Below are positions 9,441 to 19,151 of a DNA stretch of 64,000 nucleotides, piece by piece. The position numbers and the translations under genes were made by a program. The notes below the pieces were generated by a model, which was given only the letters and a program-made list of their open reading frames with translations, was not told the DNA's origin and ran no database searches. The stretch is from positions 1 to 64,000 of the forward strand of contig CAKZHE010000071.1 of the NCBI GenBank assembly GCA_936920195.1, read 5' to 3'. Position 1 is the first letter of the stretch. Each line of letters opens with the position of its first letter. The DNA is from an uncultured cyanobacterium (lineage in GTDB: Bacteria > Cyanobacteriota > Cyanobacteriia > Cyanobacteriales > FACHB-T130).

Positions 9441-10130
9441 TTATTTGGTTTTCTTGCTATCCACTGGGAAAAAGAGTTTAGTTTCTGGGGAATAACGCCA
9501 AGAAATTTTCTCTGGATCTCGCCGCCGACTCCAATCAGAAAAATAGGACTCAGAGCGACGTTTCAAAACGGTACTAGAGTGAACTCCTAGCCGTCTCGCC
9601 AATTCCGATTGAATTAGCGCTTGGGGATATTTTTGCTTGTTAACAGATTGTTCGGCTAATTCCTCAGAATTTGGATCGGGATTTGCTCCCCAGGGGTCAG
9701 GTATTGCTAATGTAGTTGCAGGAGATGCGATCGCTTGCTCGCTATCATCAAAAATTCCGCCCAAAGTCTTCGCGGTGATAAAGTAGTAAACCGAGCCTTT
9801 TTCTTCAACTTCTTGCTGTTGCGCTCCAAACTCCTTAGCCTTATTCTCCAAAAACAGTTTAGCTGCTCCTCCGGTCAAATTTGCCTTCATTGCCAAATCC
9901 AACGTGGTTACAGAACCGCGATTTTCTTGAATCAGTTCGTGAAAAAAGGGATTAACTTGCTGACTCAACTGTTGCCATTGATAACCTTGCCACACCCGCC
10001 AACCGCCGCCTACCACTGCTAGACCAAGAATAACAGGCCAAGCCGTAAACAGCAGGGCAATGACTAGGGCAACCGGGAAAATGACTACCAGGCAGCTGCT
10101 GGCGTTGATATCTATTGCTTTTGCCGTCAT
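9441..10130 (-). CDS. Conserved cyanobacterial membrane protein, function unknown
   Basis: 229 residues. One hydrophobic hairpin or long membrane segment is seen at about 12-45 (VIFPVALVIALLFTAWPVILG). A soluble region follows in which about 55-125 looks like a winged-helix-type small domain (FFHELIQENRGSVTTLDLAMKA). After an acidic Pro/Asp-rich linker, a second helix-turn-helix-like stretch appears near 170-190 (SELARRLGVHSSTVLKRR) and the tail is basic. It may anchor a DNA-binding-like domain at the membrane; this is inference from pattern only. It stands alone, with repeats on both sides. Confidence 0.65.
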   Translation of the reverse strand: MTAKAIDINASSCLVVIFPVALVIALLFTAWPVILGLAVVGGGWRVWQGYQWQQLSQQVNPFFHELIQENRGSVTTLDLAMKANLTGGAAKLFLENKAKEFGAQQQEVEEKGSVYYFITAKTLGGIFDDSEQAIASPATTLAIPDPWGANPDPNSEELAEQSVNKQKYPQALIQSELARRLGVHSSTVLKRRSESYFSDWSRRRDPEKISWRYSPETKLFFPVDSKKTK

Positions 10131-10274
10131 GTTGCTCCGAAGTGAACTTGCTTTTGCGCGGATGCTGTAAAAATTGCTTTAGTTATAGCCGATAGAATTC
10201 ATTTTGGCAAAGATTTTCCCAATCGGCAAAAGTATTTTTGCTAAATTTGCCTACGAGTTGCTCCCGCAATGGAA

Positions 10275-10326
10275 GTTTGTAGTTGGGCTTTAGCCCTAAA
10301 TCCAGAGGGCTAAAGCCCAACTACGA
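10275..10326. repeat. Palindromic repeat, GTAGTTGGGCTTTAGCCCT family (second copy)
   Basis: Near-identical arms to the copy at 9326-9378, with centre CTAAATCCAGAG. It lies within the 469 bp gap between 10131 and 10599, which also holds a GTTGGGTTTCC...AACCCAACC repeat (about 10358-10390) and the GGGGCAATCC hairpin. No gene was seen in this gap. Confidence 0.8.
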
Positions 10327-10400
10327 GCTTTTTTCTCCTAACAAAACACTTATAAACGTTGGGTTTCCACTGTCGTTTCAACCCAACCTACGATTCGCTG

Positions 10401-10428
10401 TAGGGGCAATCCCCCCGTGGTTGCCCCT
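10401..10428. repeat. Palindromic repeat, GGGGCAATCC/GGTTGCCCC family (second copy)
   Basis: Inverse orientation of the copy at 9206-9232. It can form a stem of about 9 bp with a CCCCGT loop. Between it and clpB lie a HIP1 doublet and a possible -10 box (TATACT, 10556-10561). Confidence 0.65.
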
Positions 10429-10599
10429 TTAATTTGCAGTAGGCAAAGGGGGATTGTCTCCATTCTTTGTGTCTTTGTGGTGTCAGAATATTTTCATAAC
10501 ACCTAGCAGCGATCGCGCGATGGATTTTGCCTGAGACTAGACCCACGAAGCTTGTTATACTGGCAATACTATTTCATTGCCATCCAGAATCTCAAATAA

Positions 10600-13311
10600 A
10601 TGCAGCCAACTGACTCTAGCAAATTCACTGAAACAGCCTGGGATGCCATTGTCCAGTCGCAAGACGTGGCTCGTCGCTTCAAAAATCAGCAGCTAGAGGT
10701 AGAGCATTTAGCGATCGCCATTCTAGAACAGCAAGGGTTAGCCACAACTATCTTGACCAAAGCTGGTGCTGATGTGCCAGGAATTTTGAAGCAGCTAGAA
10801 TCCTTTATCCGCCGCCAGCCGAAAGTCTTTAACCAACGACAACCCCAAGTGGAAGATAATCAACTTTACTTGGGACGGAATTTGGATACTATGCTGGATA
10901 CTGCCGATTCAGCACGGCAAGCTTGGCAAGATGGGTTCATTGCCGTGGAGCATTTACTGATTGCTTTTGCCGAGGATGAACGGATTGGCAGGCAATTGCT
11001 GAAAAGCTTTGAACTGGATACCAGGAAGCTAGAAGTCTTTATTAAAGCAGTTCGTGGTAGCCAAAAAGTGAGCGATCGCAATGCGGAATCCCGCTATGCG
11101 GCTCTAGAAAAATATGGGCGGGATTTGACGGAACAAGCTAAAGCTGGTAAACTCGATCCCGTCATTGGCAGGGATGAAGAGATCCGCCGCGTGGTGCAGG
11201 TGCTTTCCCGCCGCAGTAAAAATAATCCCGTGTTGATTGGCGAACCGGGAGTCGGGAAAACAGCGATCGCGGAAGGTTTAGCTCAACGGATTATTAATGG
11301 GGATGTTCCCGAATCTTTGAAAAATCGCAGTTTAATTTCCCTGGATATGGGCAGTTTAATTGCCGGAGCCAAATATCGCGGGGAATTTGAAGAACGTCTG
11401 CGCTCGGTTTTGCGAGAAGTTACCCATTCCGAAGGGCAAATTGTTCTCTTCATCGATGAAATGCACACTGTTGTCGGTGCGGGAGCCAGCCAACAGGGTT
11501 CGATGGATGCGGGAAACTTGCTCAAACCGATGTTGGCGCGGGGAGAAGTTCGTTGTATTGGCGCGACTACGGTGGAGGAATACCGCAAGCACATCGAAAA
11601 AGATGCCGCGCTAGAAAGGCGTTTTCAACAAGTTTATGTTAGCCAGCCCAGTGTAGAAGATACTATTTCTATTCTTCGGGGACTGAAAGGACGCTACGAA
11701 GTTCACCACGGCGTGAAAATTACCGATTCCGCTTTAGTTGCCGCTGCCACATTATCAAACCGCTATATTTCCGATCGTTTTTTACCCGATAAAGCCATCG
11801 ATTTAGTGGATGAAGCCGCCGCCAAATTGAAAATGGCAATTACTTCCAAACCGCCAGAATTGGAAACAATCGATCGTCGCTTGCATCAACTAAAGATGGA
11901 AAAAGTCTCTTTGGAAGGCGAGCAACAGCAGGGCAATACTTGGGAAAGATTAGATCGGATTGAAAAGGAAATTGCCATTCTGCAAGAACAGCACGACAAA
12001 TTAAATTCCCAGTGGGAAACGGAAAAGCATTTACTGGATGAAATCAACGCTATCAAGGAACAGGAAAACCAAGTTAGATTGCAAATTGAGCAGGCAGAAC
12101 GGGAAGCAATCCGCGACAACTTTTTAGCTAAAGTAGCAGAATTGCGTTATGGACGCTTGCCTAATTTGGAAAAAGAAAGGGAAGTAAAGGAAGCCAAATT
12201 ATTAGAAATTCAATCTCTTGGTTCTTCCTTACTCCGCGAACAAGTCATCGAAGCTGATATTGCCGAAATTGTGGCGAAGTGGACAGGAATCCCGGTTAAT
12301 CGCCTGTTGGAAACAGAACGGCAAAAACTACTGCAATTGGAATCCCATTTGCATAAAAAGGTAGTTGGACAGCAGGAAGCCGTGGAAGCCGTAGCAGCGG
12401 CGATTCGGCGCGCTAGAGCCGGGATGAAAGATCCCGGAAGACCGATTGGTTCTTTCCTGTTTATGGGGCCAACAGGAGTCGGTAAAACAGAGTTGGCAAG
12501 AGCCTTAGCCCAGTTCCTGTTTGACAGCGACACCGCCCTAGTCCGGATTGATATGTCCGAGTACATGGAAAAACACGCTGTTTCTCGGTTAGTAGGCGCA
12601 CCTCCCGGTTATGTGGGTTACGAGGAGGGGGGACAACTATCCGAAGCCGTGCGCCGCCATCCCTACTCAGTGGTGTTGTTAGATGAAGTAGAAAAAGCCC
12701 ATCCAGATATCTTTAATATTTTGTTGCAAGTCCTGGATGATGGCAGAATTACCGATTCCCAAGGCCGAACTGTGGACTTCCGCAATGCGGTAATTGTGAT
12801 GACCAGTAATATCGGCAGCGAATATATTTTGAATGTCGCTGGGGATGATTCCGACTATGAGAAAATGCAGAAACGAGTTACCGAAGCCCTGCGATCGCAT
12901 TTCCGTCCCGAATTCCTCAACCGTGTAGACGACTTGATTATTTTCCACACCCTGAAAATGTCAGAATTGCGGGAAATTGTCGGCATTCAAGTCAAGAGAG
13001 TTGAGCAAATGTTGGCAGACCGAAAACTATTTATTAGTTTATCACCATCTGCTCAAAATTACTTAGCCGAAGTTGGTTTTGACCCGGTTTATGGAGCGCG
13101 ACCTTTAAAGCGAGCCATTCAGCGGGAATTGCAAAATCCCCTAGCTACCAAAATTTTAGAAAATACCTTTGTTGAAGGTGATACAATTTTGGTAGATTGT
13201 ATTGATAATGCTTTAGTTTTCCAGAAAAAATGCGTGAATGATGAAGGAGCGATCGCGCGATCGCTAAATTTTGCCCTTTCCGCCAGCCAAGTTGTTTCTC
13301 CTGAAGTTTAA
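10600..13311 (+). CDS. clpB: ATP-dependent disaggregase ClpB
   Basis: 903 residues, full length for ClpB (Hsp100). The N-terminal Clp repeat domain spans about 1-145. NBD1 has Walker A GEPGVGKT at 214-221 and Walker [11 protein letters not shown] long coiled middle domain lies at about 405-530 and is diagnostic for ClpB against ClpC/ClpA. NBD2 has Walker A GPTGVGKT at 623-630 and [13 protein letters not shown], and a small C-terminal domain follows. With DnaK/DnaJ it would resolubilise aggregated proteins in the cytoplasm. Cyanobacteria often carry two clpB genes; which paralogue this is cannot be decided here. The start [14 protein letters not shown] matches family N-termini. The last codons run over a double HIP1 site (about 13248-13264). 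Confidence 0.97.
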   Translation: MQPTDSSKFTETAWDAIVQSQDVARRFKNQQLEVEHLAIAILEQQGLATTILTKAGADVPGILKQLESFIRRQPKVFNQRQPQVEDNQLYLGRNLDTMLDTADSARQAWQDGFIAVEHLLIAFAEDERIGRQLLKSFELDTRKLEVFIKAVRGSQKVSDRNAESRYAALEKYGRDLTEQAKAGKLDPVIGRDEEIRRVVQVLSRRSKNNPVLIGEPGVGKTAIAEGLAQRIINGDVPESLKNRSLISLDMGSLIAGAKYRGEFEERLRSVLREVTHSEGQIVLFIDEMHTVVGAGASQQGSMDAGNLLKPMLARGEVRCIGATTVEEYRKHIEKDAALERRFQQVYVSQPSVEDTISILRGLKGRYEVHHGVKITDSALVAAATLSNRYISDRFLPDKAIDLVDEAAAKLKMAITSKPPELETIDRRLHQLKMEKVSLEGEQQQGNTWERLDRIEKEIAILQEQHDKLNSQWETEKHLLDEINAIKEQENQVRLQIEQAEREAIRDNFLAKVAELRYGRLPNLEKEREVKEAKLLEIQSLGSSLLREQVIEADIAEIVAKWTGIPVNRLLETERQKLLQLESHLHKKVVGQQEAVEAVAAAIRRARAGMKDPGRPIGSFLFMGPTGVGKTELARALAQFLFDSDTALVRIDMSEYMEKHAVSRLVGAPPGYVGYEEGGQLSEAVRRHPYSVVLLDEVEKAHPDIFNILLQVLDDGRITDSQGRTVDFRNAVIVMTSNIGSEYILNVAGDDSDYEKMQKRVTEALRSHFRPEFLNRVDDLIIFHTLKMSELREIVGIQVKRVEQMLADRKLFISLSPSAQNYLAEVGFDPVYGARPLKRAIQRELQNPLATKILENTFVEGDTILVDCIDNALVFQKKCVNDEGAIARSLNFALSASQVVSPEV

Positions 13312-13340
13312 TTACTCGTTACTCGTTCCTATGCTCTGCC

Positions 13341-13523
13341 TAGGCTGTTGACTTTGCGAGTTTTCGAGCAATTTTATTCATGCAATAACTGTGTCTGATA
13401 TTCCCCAACTGGTTCCCAGGCTCTGCCTGGGAACCGATATCTAGAGGCTCTGCCTCGCATGAGCGCCAAGCGAGGCAGAGCCTCTCAATGGCATTCCCAG
13501 GCTCTGCCTGGGAACGAGTAAAC
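13341..13523. repeat. Composite palindromic repeat (TAGGCTGTTGACTTTG...GGCTCTGCCTGGGAACGAG)
   Basis: About 180 bp starting TAGGCTGTTGACTTTGCGAG and containing nested hairpins TTCCCAGGCTCTGCCTGGGAA and GAGGCTCTGCCTC...GAGGCAGAGCCTC. A related element, with its last hairpin inverted, lies at 29478-29667, and an isolated hairpin at 26684-26710. It occupies most of the 326 bp gap between clpB and clpP; a short AACAGGGAACAGGGAGCAGGG tandem tract follows near 13571. Confidence 0.8.
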
Positions 13524-13638
13524 AGATCGGAAACTGCATGAACAGAAAACCCCTACAAAGGCACAAAGTCAAACAGGGAACAGGGAGCAGGGAAAAAACT
13601 GAGTATCGCCCTAGAAATTAAAGAGCGATACCCATGGC

Positions 13639-14247
13639 CTAAACTGCTTCCACTAAAGGACGAACAGCCGTAGGACGACGATTAATTACTTGGTCAATTA
13701 ATCCGTACTCCTTGGACTCTTCAGCAGACATAAAAAAGTCCCGTTCCGTATCTTGTTCAATCCGTTCTATGGGTTGACCAGTATGCAGCGCCAACAAATC
13801 GTTCAGGTGCTTCTTGTGATAGAGGATTTCCCGCGCCTGAATTTCAATATCAGTCGCTTGTCCTTGCGCTCCCCCTAAAGGTTGGTGAATCATAATCCGA
13901 GAATGAGGCAGACTCATCCGCTTGCCTTTGGCTCCGGCACTGAGTAGGAATGCTCCCATACTGGCAGCTAATCCGACACAAATGGTCGAAACATCTGGGC
14001 GAATTTGATTCATGGTGTCAAAAATTCCCATCCCTGCCGTAACCGAACCTCCGGGAGAGTTGATGTATAGATAAACGTCTTTTTCTGAGTCTTCGGCCTC
14101 TAGAAACAGCAGTTGAGCGACAATTAAATTGGCAATGTCGGAATCAACCTGCTGTCCTAGGAAAATAATCCGTTCCCGCAACAGGCGAGAGTAAATATCA
14201 AAGGCGCGTTCGCCGCGACCAGATTGTTCAATAACGGTAGGAATCAT
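13639..14247 (-). CDS. clpP: ATP-dependent Clp protease proteolytic subunit
   Basis: 202 residues. The ClpP fold and catalytic triad are intact: Ser96 (GLAASMGAF), His121 (MIHQPLGG) and Asp170 (TERDFFM). [11 protein letters not shown] forms the oxyanion-side loop. It assembles into the barrel protease that works with ClpC or ClpX in the cytoplasm. Cyanobacteria have several ClpP paralogues and a ClpR; with its Ser/His/Asp present this is an active ClpP, not ClpR. No clpX or tig is adjacent. The ATG at 14247 gives the family N-terminus [20 protein letters not shown], so no processed leader is needed. Confidence 0.95.
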   Translation of the reverse strand: MIPTVIEQSGRGERAFDIYSRLLRERIIFLGQQVDSDIANLIVAQLLFLEAEDSEKDVYLYINSPGGSVTAGMGIFDTMNQIRPDVSTICVGLAASMGAFLLSAGAKGKRMSLPHSRIMIHQPLGGAQGQATDIEIQAREILYHKKHLNDLLALHTGQPIERIEQDTERDFFMSAEESKEYGLIDQVINRRPTAVRPLVEAV

Positions 14248-14369
14248 GGTAGGTCTGTTTACTCTCTGCGTTTTCTAAATTGTAGCGATATTCCTAGTGC
14301 ATCCCGGCAGAAGTAACTGACCACCCCAAGGGGTGGTAAAAACGATAAACAGTTGACACCTTGTGCCGG

Positions 14370-14930
14370 TTAGGAATCAAGCGGACCTAGCAACAAGCGT
14401 CCAATCGATTGCGGGTCTTCGTTGAAGTAGTATTCGCGGATAGCCTCCACCATTTCATCGGTGGTGATATAGCCGCTGCCATCCTTATCGATTAGGCGGA
14501 AAGCCACACGTGTATCGGCCTTTGGCACGTTGATCAACGTATGCATCCAAAGTTCATATTCCTCTAAACTTTGACGACCATCGCCATCGACATCGACGAT
14601 TTCCATGACCGCCTCGCAAAACGGACGATAGCCTTGCTCAAAGTTTTCAGGGGTTACAAGCATACTGTTGGCAAATGCATTCTTGTATTCGGCTTCGCTG
14701 ATACGACCATCTGCATTGGCATCGGCAGTGGTGACAAGACGCTGCCAAAGTTGCATGGTGAGGTCATATAACCGCTGTCGCGCTGCGGAATCAGGTCCAT
14801 GACCAAATGCCTCGCACATCCTGGCAACAGCCTGCTCGAAATCGGTTTTCTCGACGTAGCCATTGCCATCAAAGTCGTATCCTTTAAAACGTCGAGCCAG
14901 CTTTTTATTGAGAAATGGTGAAATGTTCAT
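14370..14930 (-). CDS. Calerythrin-like protein with four EF-hands
   Basis: 186 residues from the ATG at 14930. An upstream in-frame start at 14975 would overlap the next gene and adds an unrelated leader. Four 12-residue EF-hand loops are visible: DFDGNGYVEKTD, DANADGRISEAE, DVDGDGRQSLEE and DKDGSGYITTDE. All have acids or Asn at positions 1, 3 and 5, Gly at 6 and an acid at 12. The layout of two pairs separated by a longer linker resembles the calerythrin/sarcoplasmic calcium-binding group known from actinobacteria. It is predicted to be a cytosolic calcium buffer or sensor, since no signal peptide is seen. The gene looks richer in GC than its neighbours, which may reflect transfer. Confidence 0.85.
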   Translation of the reverse strand: MNISPFLNKKLARRFKGYDFDGNGYVEKTDFEQAVARMCEAFGHGPDSAARQRLYDLTMQLWQRLVTTADANADGRISEAEYKNAFANSMLVTPENFEQGYRPFCEAVMEIVDVDGDGRQSLEEYELWMHTLINVPKADTRVAFRLIDKDGSGYITTDEMVEAIREYYFNEDPQSIGRLLLGPLDS

Positions 14931-14949
14931 AAGAGATATTCTCGATGCA

Positions 14950-15471
14950 CTAGCGTCCCAAAAATCGACTGGCAAGGTTCATGGCATCGCCAATGTTTAA
15001 ATTGCCGTCACCATCGGCATCTAAGAAGGAGGTTAGCAGGGGATTTGCGCCTTGAGGATTGTCAGTGCTGGCTCCTGATTGCAGCAAATTGAGGACGATG
15101 GGGATGAGAACAGGAAGGATTTGTTGAATGATAGCGGGATCTAAGCCTGTTTTTTCGCCAATGGCTTGCTCGATTTCAACAGCTTGGCTAGAAGATAGCA
15201 GAGCGGTAACGGCTTCCTGACTGGGAACGAGGCTGCTATATTGATTGACGAGGGATTGGACTTGTTCCGAGCCACTTTCGTTCTGGGTATTCTGTAAAGA
15301 TGAACGGACGTAGCCGCTGACAATGGATAGGATTGTTTGTACGGTTCCAGAATCGATATTATGGTTGGCGCTCAACTGCTGCAAAATTCCGAAAATGCTG
15401 GCTAGTTGATCGACATTGGCTAATTGGTTGGGATTGTTAACTGCGCCCATGAATTGCTCTAGAAGTCCCAT
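14950..15471 (-). CDS. DUF937-like helical protein with C-terminal EF-hand/dockerin-type loop
   Basis: 173 residues. The ATG at 15471 is chosen because AGGAG lies about 10 nt upstream; the earlier TTG at 15489 would use that Shine-Dalgarno as codons. The N-terminal 130 residues are Gln/Ser/Leu-rich helices (LLEQFMGAVNNPNQLANVDQ; ILPVLIPIVLNLLQSG) of the kind seen in DUF937/YidB-like proteins. The final 25 residues hold one calcium loop, DADGDGNLNIGD, followed by a helix. It is 19 bp upstream of the four-EF-hand gene on the same strand, so both are likely co-transcribed. Its role is unknown; shared calcium binding is inferred from motifs. Confidence 0.7.
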   Translation of the reverse strand: MGLLEQFMGAVNNPNQLANVDQLASIFGILQQLSANHNIDSGTVQTILSIVSGYVRSSLQNTQNESGSEQVQSLVNQYSSLVPSQEAVTALLSSSQAVEIEQAIGEKTGLDPAIIQQILPVLIPIVLNLLQSGASTDNPQGANPLLTSFLDADGDGNLNIGDAMNLASRFLGR

Positions 15472-15598
15472 ACTGCGATCGCTCCTCAACTGTGTAATCC
15501 AATTTTAAGCGATTCGGTGGGAATATATTGCGATCGCATGGCAGTGCTAGGCTGGGTTTAGTTGCCCACATCCATCTAGCCATAATTCTAAGTTGAAA

Positions 15599-17149
15599 AT
15601 GTCTCTGCCACGTCTATTAACGCTAATTATTGGCCTCAGTACGATTTTGGGGTTGATGCTGTGGCTGGTTAATTCCCTATTTCGGCTTTATATTCAAATT
15701 TCTTTCACTGCCCCATTTCTGGCAAATTTGCTGCTGCTGCTGTTGATTGCTTTGTTGGGAATGCTGATTTGGGCATTTTTATATTACACCGGAGTGTTTG
15801 GGCGATCGCCTAAACCCCAACGACGGCAACCCAAAATCCCGGAAGCGAAGACGGAGGCAGCGGAGGAAAATCTTAAGGCGGTGCGCCAACAAGTAACGCA
15901 AATTCAAGATGAGGTTTCTCGGCAGGCACTTTTAGAGCGATCGCGTGAAATTGAGTCTAACCTGACAAGGGGAGAATTGCTAGTTGTCGTTTTTGGCACG
16001 GGTTCGGCGGGAAAAACTTCTTTGGTAAATGCTTTAATTGGGCGAATGGTGGGGCGAGTGGATGCGGCGATGGGAACAACGGAGGTGGGAGAAACCTTTG
16101 TTTTGAAGTTGAAGGGATTGCAGCGCCAAATTTTGATGACGGATACGCCGGGAATTTTGGAGGCGGGAGTTGCCGGGAGTCAAAGGGAACAGTTGGCGCG
16201 GCAGTTGGCAACCCAAGCAGATTTGTTATTGTTTGTGGTGGATAGCGATTTACGAAAGTCGGAATACGATCCTTTGCGGGTATTGGCAGAAATTGGCAAG
16301 CGATCGCTTTTGGTTTTAAATAAAACTGACCTTTATTCCGAATCTGACCGCGAAACTATTTTAGCTCGGTTGCGGGAAAGAGTGCGGGGATTTATTTCTT
16401 CTTTGGATGTGGTGGCGATCGCGGCTAATCCCCAACCTGTTTTACTAGAAGGTGGCGAAACTTTTCAAGCTGAACCGGATGTCATGCCTTTGATTCGCCG
16501 GATGGCAGCGGTACTGCGAGCGGAAGGGGAAGATTTGTTGGCAGATAATATTTTACTCCAATCCCAGCGGCTAGGAGAAGAAGCGCGGCGATTGTTAGAT
16601 CATCAGCGCCGCCGCCAAGCAGAGAAAATAGTCGAACGCTTTCAATGGATTGGCGCAGGAGTAATTGCGGTAACTCCTTTACCTGTGGTTGATTTGCTGG
16701 CAACGGCGGCTGTCAATGCTCAAATGGTGGTGGAAATTGGCAGAATCTATGGTTGCGAATTGAATGCCGAGCGGGGGAGGGAATTGGCGCTTTCGTTGGG
16801 GAAGACGCTGGCTAGTTTAGGGATTGTCAAAGGGGCAATTGAGTTACTTTCAACGGCGTTGCAATTAAATGTGGCAACCTATTTAGTCGGGAGAGCGGTG
16901 CAGGGAGTGACAGCCGCCTATTTAACCCGAATTGCTGGCAAGAGTTTTATTGAGTATTTCCGCCAAGACCAAGATTGGGGGGATGGGGGAATTGCCGAAG
17001 TGGTGCAACAACAGTTTAAGTTGAATCAAAAGGATGAGTTTGTCAAGAGCTTTGTCAAAGATGCGATCGCGCGAGTCGTCAAGCCTCTGGAAATTCTGCC
17101 TGCGGAACCCCAGCCAGAAGAACTAGATTCTAGCGAAGAATGGCGGTAA
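15599..17149 (+). CDS. Membrane-anchored GTPase with DUF697-type C-terminus
   Basis: 516 residues from the ATG at 15599 (a TTG two codons earlier is also possible). Two hydrophobic helices (about 5-65) precede a linker. An Era/Der-like G domain follows: P-loop GTGSAGKTS at 133-141, DTPGILE for G3 and LNKTDLYSE for G4. The C-terminal third (about 330-460) is helical with amphipathic membrane-like stretches (GAGVIAVTPLPVVDLLATAA) as in DUF697/YcjF-like proteins. Such cyanobacterial GTPases are conserved but uncharacterised; roles in thylakoid or envelope membrane biology are speculative. A paralogue without the N-terminal helices lies at 45225-46676. Confidence 0.85.
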   Translation: MSLPRLLTLIIGLSTILGLMLWLVNSLFRLYIQISFTAPFLANLLLLLLIALLGMLIWAFLYYTGVFGRSPKPQRRQPKIPEAKTEAAEENLKAVRQQVTQIQDEVSRQALLERSREIESNLTRGELLVVVFGTGSAGKTSLVNALIGRMVGRVDAAMGTTEVGETFVLKLKGLQRQILMTDTPGILEAGVAGSQREQLARQLATQADLLLFVVDSDLRKSEYDPLRVLAEIGKRSLLVLNKTDLYSESDRETILARLRERVRGFISSLDVVAIAANPQPVLLEGGETFQAEPDVMPLIRRMAAVLRAEGEDLLADNILLQSQRLGEEARRLLDHQRRRQAEKIVERFQWIGAGVIAVTPLPVVDLLATAAVNAQMVVEIGRIYGCELNAERGRELALSLGKTLASLGIVKGAIELLSTALQLNVATYLVGRAVQGVTAAYLTRIAGKSFIEYFRQDQDWGDGGIAEVVQQQFKLNQKDEFVKSFVKDAIARVVKPLEILPAEPQPEELDSSEEWR

Positions 17150-17228
17150 TCCCAGCGGGGATCAAAAGTTATGGAGAGTATTTATCACCATTGCTGAATA
17201 ATTTTATTATGGTCGATCGGAATATAAA

Positions 17229-18149
17229 ATGCTTGAAATTGAGCCAGACAGCGTAGCTCTTAGTTTATGGTCACCTCCATACTTTGTCGGGAAAAAATAT
17301 GAAAAAGAGGAAACATTTGAATCTTGGCAAGCAATGTTGAAAAAGGTTGTTTATAACCATGCTATAGTTTTAAAACCAGGTGGTTTTTTAGTAATAAATA
17401 TTGCCGATATTTTATGCTTCAAAGATAAAAATATGCCTAGAATACAAGCCCTAAATACTTCTAATCAAAAATGTAAAGTAACAAAAGAAATGATCTTAGA
17501 AGCTTGTGAAAAATATCCTGAATATAATCGTTATCAACTAGCAAAATTACTGGGTTGTAGCGAACAAACGATTGATAGAAGATTAAACGGCAATAACATT
17601 CGTGGTGGCAAATACCAGATTCAAACTAGAGTTAAGTTAGTAGGACATTATCTTGAACAGTACGCTCAGGATGTCGGAATTTATTTATATGACAAGCGAG
17701 TTTGGGTAAAAGATCCATCTTGGGTAAATAGCCAGTGGACAAGCAACACATTGAAAGCAGTCAGTGAATACGAAGACTTGTACATCTTTTGGAAACCAGG
17801 AGAGTATGTGATTGATAGAGATAAACTTTCAGCCCAAGAATGGAAGGAATGGGGAGCAAGAGCTATTTGGTATATTAATAGCGTCAGGGCAAATGACGAT
17901 CATGAAGCAAAATTTCCAGAGGAACTCGCTACGCGAATTATTCGCTTATTTAGTGCCAAAGATGACTTAGTAATAGATCCATTTATGGGTAGTGGAACTA
18001 CTGCCGTTGCTGCTATTAAAATGAATCGGCAATACATAGGCATAGAAAAAGAATATTGTTATGTAAAATTAGCTGAAGACAGGTTAAAAACCCTAACACC
18101 TGTTCAGCTAGAGCTAAATCTTCTTGGGAGATGCCAATTTTTTTCCTGA
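17229..18149 (+). CDS. Site-specific DNA methyltransferase (N4-cytosine/N6-adenine, beta class), probably 5'-shortened
   Basis: 306 residues. Motif IV SPPYF (about 16-20) comes before motif I DPFMGSGTT (about 250-258), the beta-class order of amino-methyltransferases that use S-adenosylmethionine. The region between holds a helix-turn-helix-like stretch (YQLAKLLGCSEQTIDRRLNG, about 103-122), probably part of target recognition. The frame upstream of the ATG reads FYYGRSEYK to a stop at 17197-17199. This looks like family N-terminal sequence (usually a strand followed by G-x-S/D), so the true start may have been lost or be non-canonical. No restriction enzyme gene is beside it; a clipped XRE regulator overlaps its 3' end, suggesting a decayed R-M system. 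Target sequence unknown. Confidence 0.85.
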   Translation: MLEIEPDSVALSLWSPPYFVGKKYEKEETFESWQAMLKKVVYNHAIVLKPGGFLVINIADILCFKDKNMPRIQALNTSNQKCKVTKEMILEACEKYPEYNRYQLAKLLGCSEQTIDRRLNGNNIRGGKYQIQTRVKLVGHYLEQYAQDVGIYLYDKRVWVKDPSWVNSQWTSNTLKAVSEYEDLYIFWKPGEYVIDRDKLSAQEWKEWGARAIWYINSVRANDDHEAKFPEELATRIIRLFSAKDDLVIDPFMGSGTTAVAAIKMNRQYIGIEKEYCYVKLAEDRLKTLTPVQLELNLLGRCQFFS

Positions 18150-18204
18150 GTTTTCTGAGATTTGATGCAACAACTTGATTAAGCCCTGAAAATTTTTTAA
18201 CCAT
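18118..18204 (-). pseudogene. XRE-family regulator remnant, N-terminal helix-turn-helix only
   Basis: On the minus strand an ATG at 18204 opens a frame whose first about 29 residues read as a phage-repressor-type helix-turn-helix start: ASNLRKLRKKIGISQEDLAL. After that the frame runs antisense into the methyltransferase 3' end and no longer resembles a regulator. C-proteins of restriction-modification systems have such domains. I infer that a deletion removed the rest of this gene, and perhaps a restriction gene, and abutted it to the methyltransferase. Confidence 0.55.
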
Positions 18205-18309
18205 CCAATATAGGTTGGATTGTATAGTTCGGTGTTTCTTTAAAGAAAGTCTATCGAAATGCTATCTTTATATCTACAGACTATATATAGCAAGATGTGC
18301 TGAAACTTT

Positions 18310-19143
18310 ATGGTTGCTTTCCTTCACCCCTGGCTGCGCCTTGCCCTAATTTTTGCCCTGACTGCTACCCTTGCCACAGGTTGCCAACTAATCAATCGGC
18401 AGCCGGAATTTAAGACGATTCCCGGCAATCATCTTTCCCTGGGCAATCCTAGTCAAGCTAATCCCTCCAACCCCAATAATCTATTAATGCTCAAGCCCCA
18501 ATTTGCTTTATCCTATAATGGCAGTCAGGGAACGCCTAATTGGGTAGCTTGGGAATTGAATCAATCTTGGTTTGGCAATGCTGAACGGCAAAACGATTTT
18601 CATCCAGATCAAGATCTGCCGGAAAATATTTATCGGGTGACTCCCAAGGATTATAATGGCACTGGTTACGATCGCGGTCATGTTGCCCCCTCTGCTGACC
18701 GCACTCGCAACCTAGCAGACAATTCTGCCACGTTTGCAATGTCGAATATGATGCCCCAATCCCCCGGTTTGAATAGAGGAGTTTGGGGAGATTTAGAGGA
18801 GTATTGCCGACAACTAGCGCGGCAAGGCAAAGAACTTTATATTGTGGCTGGACCAGTCGGCAAAAAAGGCAGTATTGCCAATGGTAAGGTAACAGTACCC
18901 CAAGCTAGTTGGAAAGCGATCGCCGTCTTAGACAAACCAGGAGCGCCACTTACCAGCAACACTAGAATTATCGCCGTATTGATGCCCAATCAAGATCGTT
19001 TGACCAAGTGGACTGATTACCGGGTATCCGTGGACAAAATTGAAGCGGCGACGGGTTATGACTTAATGCCGAATGTGCCGAAAGGAATTCAAAACGCCAT
19101 TGAAAGCAAAACTGACAGCGAAACCATTACTCGTCAGCGCTAA
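18310..19143 (+). CDS. nucA: Sugar-nonspecific DNA/RNA endonuclease NucA
   Basis: 277 residues. The N-terminus is a hydrophobic secretion signal ending in LATGC (Cys near 25), a possible lipobox although the -3 Ala is not ideal. The nuclease core has the catalytic motif DRGHVAPSADR with general-base His124. It continues with ATFAMSNMMPQSP, GVWGDLEEYCR and ELYIVAGP, all typical of the NucA/Serratia nuclease (beta-beta-alpha metal) family. It acts outside the cytoplasm on DNA and RNA with Mg or Mn. It is convergent with nuiA, whose product would block it; only 8 bp separate the two genes. An AT-rich region precedes the ATG. Confidence 0.95.
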   Translation: MVAFLHPWLRLALIFALTATLATGCQLINRQPEFKTIPGNHLSLGNPSQANPSNPNNLLMLKPQFALSYNGSQGTPNWVAWELNQSWFGNAERQNDFHPDQDLPENIYRVTPKDYNGTGYDRGHVAPSADRTRNLADNSATFAMSNMMPQSPGLNRGVWGDLEEYCRQLARQGKELYIVAGPVGKKGSIANGKVTVPQASWKAIAVLDKPGAPLTSNTRIIAVLMPNQDRLTKWTDYRVSVDKIEAATGYDLMPNVPKGIQNAIESKTDSETITRQR

Positions 19144-19151
19144 AATCAAAG

